A DNA stretch of 64,000 nt, taken from positions 124,001 to 188,000 of the forward strand of contig CAJQUW010005310.1 of the NCBI GenBank assembly GCA_907163375.1. The letters are read 5' to 3'. How positions within the stretch are numbered: position 1 is the stretch's first letter; the number at the start of each line of letters is the position of its first letter. Source of the stretch: Prostheceraeus crozeri. Its lineage: Eukaryota; Platyhelminthes; Polycladida; Euryleptidae. Below the pieces are notes generated by a model that was not told the origin of the DNA, made no database searches, and saw nothing but the letters and a program-made list of their open reading frames with translations. The translations under genes and the position numbers were made by a program. This document shows, piece after piece, positions 62,976 to 64,000 of the stretch.

Positions 62976-64000
62976 ATGGTGATGCAGAAGTCAAATTGCA
63001 ATGCTTCTGGAAGCATTGCTAGCTCTTCAAAAAGCTCTTCGAAAGTTCAATTAGATGATTTACAGTACGGTATGAACATGAGTTGGCCTAATGAAAATAA
63101 AAAACTAACCTCGAAAATAAATACTGAAGCTTGTTTTCAGCAAATCAAGCATTTTGAATCTGTATCTAACGAGGATAAGGATTTTATTAAATTGAAGTTC
63201 TTTAAATAGAATAGATAAAATACCACACGCTCTTGCAGAAAAGGTTAAATCGTTAAAAAGTCTGTCGAAAGATAAAGACATTTACATCAGCCGATTAGAC
63301 AAAGGAAATGGCAGCTTCATCATTGATAGACCAGATTATATAAATAAAATGAATACCATCCTGAATGATGGTTCGAAATTCAGAAAAATGTGCGATGAGG
63401 TAGATCACAGAATATTCATCAAAAAAAGAGGATCAATTTAATCGTCAATTGCGTAAGTTGAAATCCGAAAATAAACTTTCTACTGATCTTTATGACAGTC
63501 TTCGCAGTACTGGAAGCTCTCCGGCACTGCTGCATGGGTTGCCTAAAGTGCGCAAAAACATGAATGATCCCCCATTTAGACCAATTTTATCCATGTGTAA
63601 TTGTTACAGCACAAACGTTGCTAAACATTTACATAAGTTATTAATTCAATAGGTCCCACAAAAGTTCTCGGTTAAAGATAGCTTCGAAGTAAAAGAAAAA
63701 TTGATGAAATTAGAAAATTCGGAATAACCATATGAAGTTTTATGGTTCGATGTTAGTAGCTTATTTACTTATATCCCACTTAACAGAACTATTAACCATA
63801 TCGCTCAGTCTATAGATGAAAATGCTATCCCATTCTCTAAAGAAACTTTAAAACAATTATTGAAAATGTCGTGGAAAAATGTTCCATTTATCTTTAATGA
63901 TGACATTTATGAACAACACGAAGGTTCAGCGATGGGCTCAAATCTCACTCCAGTTATGGCCGCATTCGCCATGGACATGGTAGAAAAAGAAATTTCCCAG
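62976..64000 (+). pseudogene. Penelope-like element reverse transcriptase, decayed and cut by the window end
   Basis: Fragments in order: SKDKDIYISRLDKGNGSFII (the K-x-DKG block), a LRKLKSENKLSTDLYDSL helix, GSSPALLHGLPKVRK and FRPILSMCN, DVSSLFTYIPL (RT motif A) and EGSAMGSNLTPVMAAF. These match the reverse transcriptase of Penelope-like elements, including the D-x-SLFTNIPL and G-x-MGS signatures. Breaks: TAG at 63207-63209 with a frame change, a frameshift at an A-run near 63420-63428, a TAG at 63650-63652 and a TAA at 63725-63727. No GIY-YIG endonuclease is visible because the window ends. Confidence 0.85.

Overview
The window is eukaryotic, most likely from an invertebrate animal. It has GT-AG introns, TATA-box promoters, no bacterial operons, and a dense load of animal mobile DNA: Polinton/Maverick (adintovirus-like) elements, piggyBac, a Gmr1-type Ty3/Gypsy LTR element, CR1-like and other LINE fragments, and a Penelope-like element. 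Almost everything recognisable is mobile or virus-like. The only candidate host exon is a short fucolectin-like one near 27.8 kb. I cannot name the species.

Layout. 1-7243 is the right part of one Polinton (copy A). 7250-8690 holds tandem repeats and a decayed LINE 3' end. 8.7-14.9 kb is mostly featureless and contains a 1.0-kb TA-flanked non-autonomous DNA transposon. 14.7-16.8 kb is a dead piggyBac. 17541-27675 is a second, unrelated virus-like element (element C) bounded by about 500-bp inverted repeats. It encodes a packaging ATPase, a core-peptide-like protein, an exonuclease-like protein, RING-type proteins, an IAP-like UBA-RING protein and an intron-containing gene, and a CR1 LINE sits inside it. 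27.7-30.0 kb is spacer. 30021 to about 54951 is a second copy of the first Polinton (copy B). It is 24.9 kb long because a 6.5-kb Gypsy element (30310-36822, TSD TTGCT) and a 2.16-kb piggyBac (43532-45688, TSD TTAA) are nested in it; without them it is about 16.2 kb. 58.4-61.8 kb is a 47-bp minisatellite, and the window ends in a Penelope-like reverse transcriptase.

Copy B shows the full Polinton plan. Rightward on the left arm: a membrane protein, a small basic protein, a conserved structural-type protein, a penton-like capsid protein and a packaging ATPase. Leftward in the centre: a very long protein-primed DNA polymerase B and a protein that may be a sliding clamp. Rightward on the right arm: a fibre-like coiled-coil protein, two membrane-active minor proteins, the major capsid protein and a phospholipase A2-integrase fusion. 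Leftward at the end: an adenain-type protease. The set would encode replication, integration, capsid building, maturation and DNA packaging. Both copies carry frameshifts or nonsense codons, so neither looks functional. The best preserved genes are the copy B major capsid protein, ATPase and protease.

The most unusual signal is a family of 9-15 bp perfect palindromic hairpins, usually with a three-base loop, scattered through copies A and B. They cluster over stop codons and gene ends, but also lie inside coding regions, and they differ in presence between the two copies. A second unusual feature is that individual genes are preceded by their own short AT-rich tandem arrays, whose copy number differs between copies.
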